Assembly (NCBI GenBank): GCA_002310235.1
Contig: DBYO01000042.1
Coordinates: 12,872 to 51,381 of the forward strand
Length of the DNA: 38,510 nt
Source: Bacteroidales bacterium UBA1184
GTDB taxonomy: Bacteria; Bacteroidota; Bacteroidia; Bacteroidales; ML635J-15
Reading direction: 5' to 3'
How positions within the stretch are numbered: the first letter of the stretch is position 1; every line of letters starts with the position of its first letter. The notes beneath the pieces were generated by a model. The model was not told the DNA's origin and made no database searches. It worked only from the letters and a program-made list of their open reading frames with translations. The position numbers and the translations under genes were made by a program. This document shows positions 38,498-38,510 of this stretch, piece after piece.

Positions 38498-38510
38498 GTT
38501 GAGGTACCTT

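Overview
The window looks like a chromosome segment of a member of the order Bacteroidales (Bacteroidota). The grounds are: Bacteroidetes-type -7 boxes (TAnnTTTG) shortly upstream of many starts; a type IX secretion outer-membrane protein (PorQ); a SusB-type GH97 enzyme; a FISUMP-domain protein; a BlaR1-like peptidase fused to a TonB C-terminal domain; and the 339-residue form of PheS. No rRNA, tRNA, CRISPR array or intact insertion sequence was seen.

Layout. 1-4031: minus-strand accessory genes. These are a secreted poly-Ser protein cut by the window edge, two lipoproteins, a CatA-like acetyltransferase, a zinc-ribbon protein and a GNAT acetyltransferase, followed by a short plus-strand membrane-protein remnant. 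4053-8800: a glycan-degradation locus with a PNGase F-type N-glycanase (TTG start), a GH97 alpha-glucosidase and a secreted SHOCT-tailed protein. 9084-14408 (+): a DUF1016/YhcG nuclease abutting mnmG, then adenine deaminase and dtd. Three parS-like palindromes surround adenine deaminase, which suggests a position near the replication origin. 14456-16135 (-): a BlaI/BlaR1-TonB regulatory pair with a candidate operator over its promoter. 16440-18265: porQ and birA, convergent. 19062-24299: a 721-residue L-serine dehydratase with a novel N-terminal domain, an AAA/DUF4143 ATPase gene bracketed by three copies of a palindromic repeat, and a CyuA/UPF0597 L-cysteine desulfidase. 24523-29309 (-): a small unknown protein and a 1421-residue repeat protein ending in a FISUMP domain. 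29664-31060: an Abi_2 (AbiF/AbiD-type) HEPN RNase gene preceded by a compact RNA hairpin and interrupted by one in-frame stop, a microORF and an HTH protein. 31061-31598: a structured non-coding stretch that includes a 149-nt hairpin resembling 6S RNA. 31599-37301 (+): pheS, a four-helix-bundle gene flanked by short direct repeats, an alpha/beta hydrolase whose 5' end is made of those repeats, fumC and asnB. 37508-38410 (-): a His/Gln-rich DUF4476 protein.

The strongest items for follow-up are: (1) the AbiF-type gene with its leader RNA hairpin and nonsense codon; (2) the AAA/DUF4143 gene with operator-like palindromes on both sides; (3) the four-helix-bundle cassette that seems to have landed at the start of the hydrolase gene; (4) the parS-like cluster; and (5) the candidate 6S-like RNA before pheS. 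Domain names come from recognising sequence motifs by eye. No database search was run.
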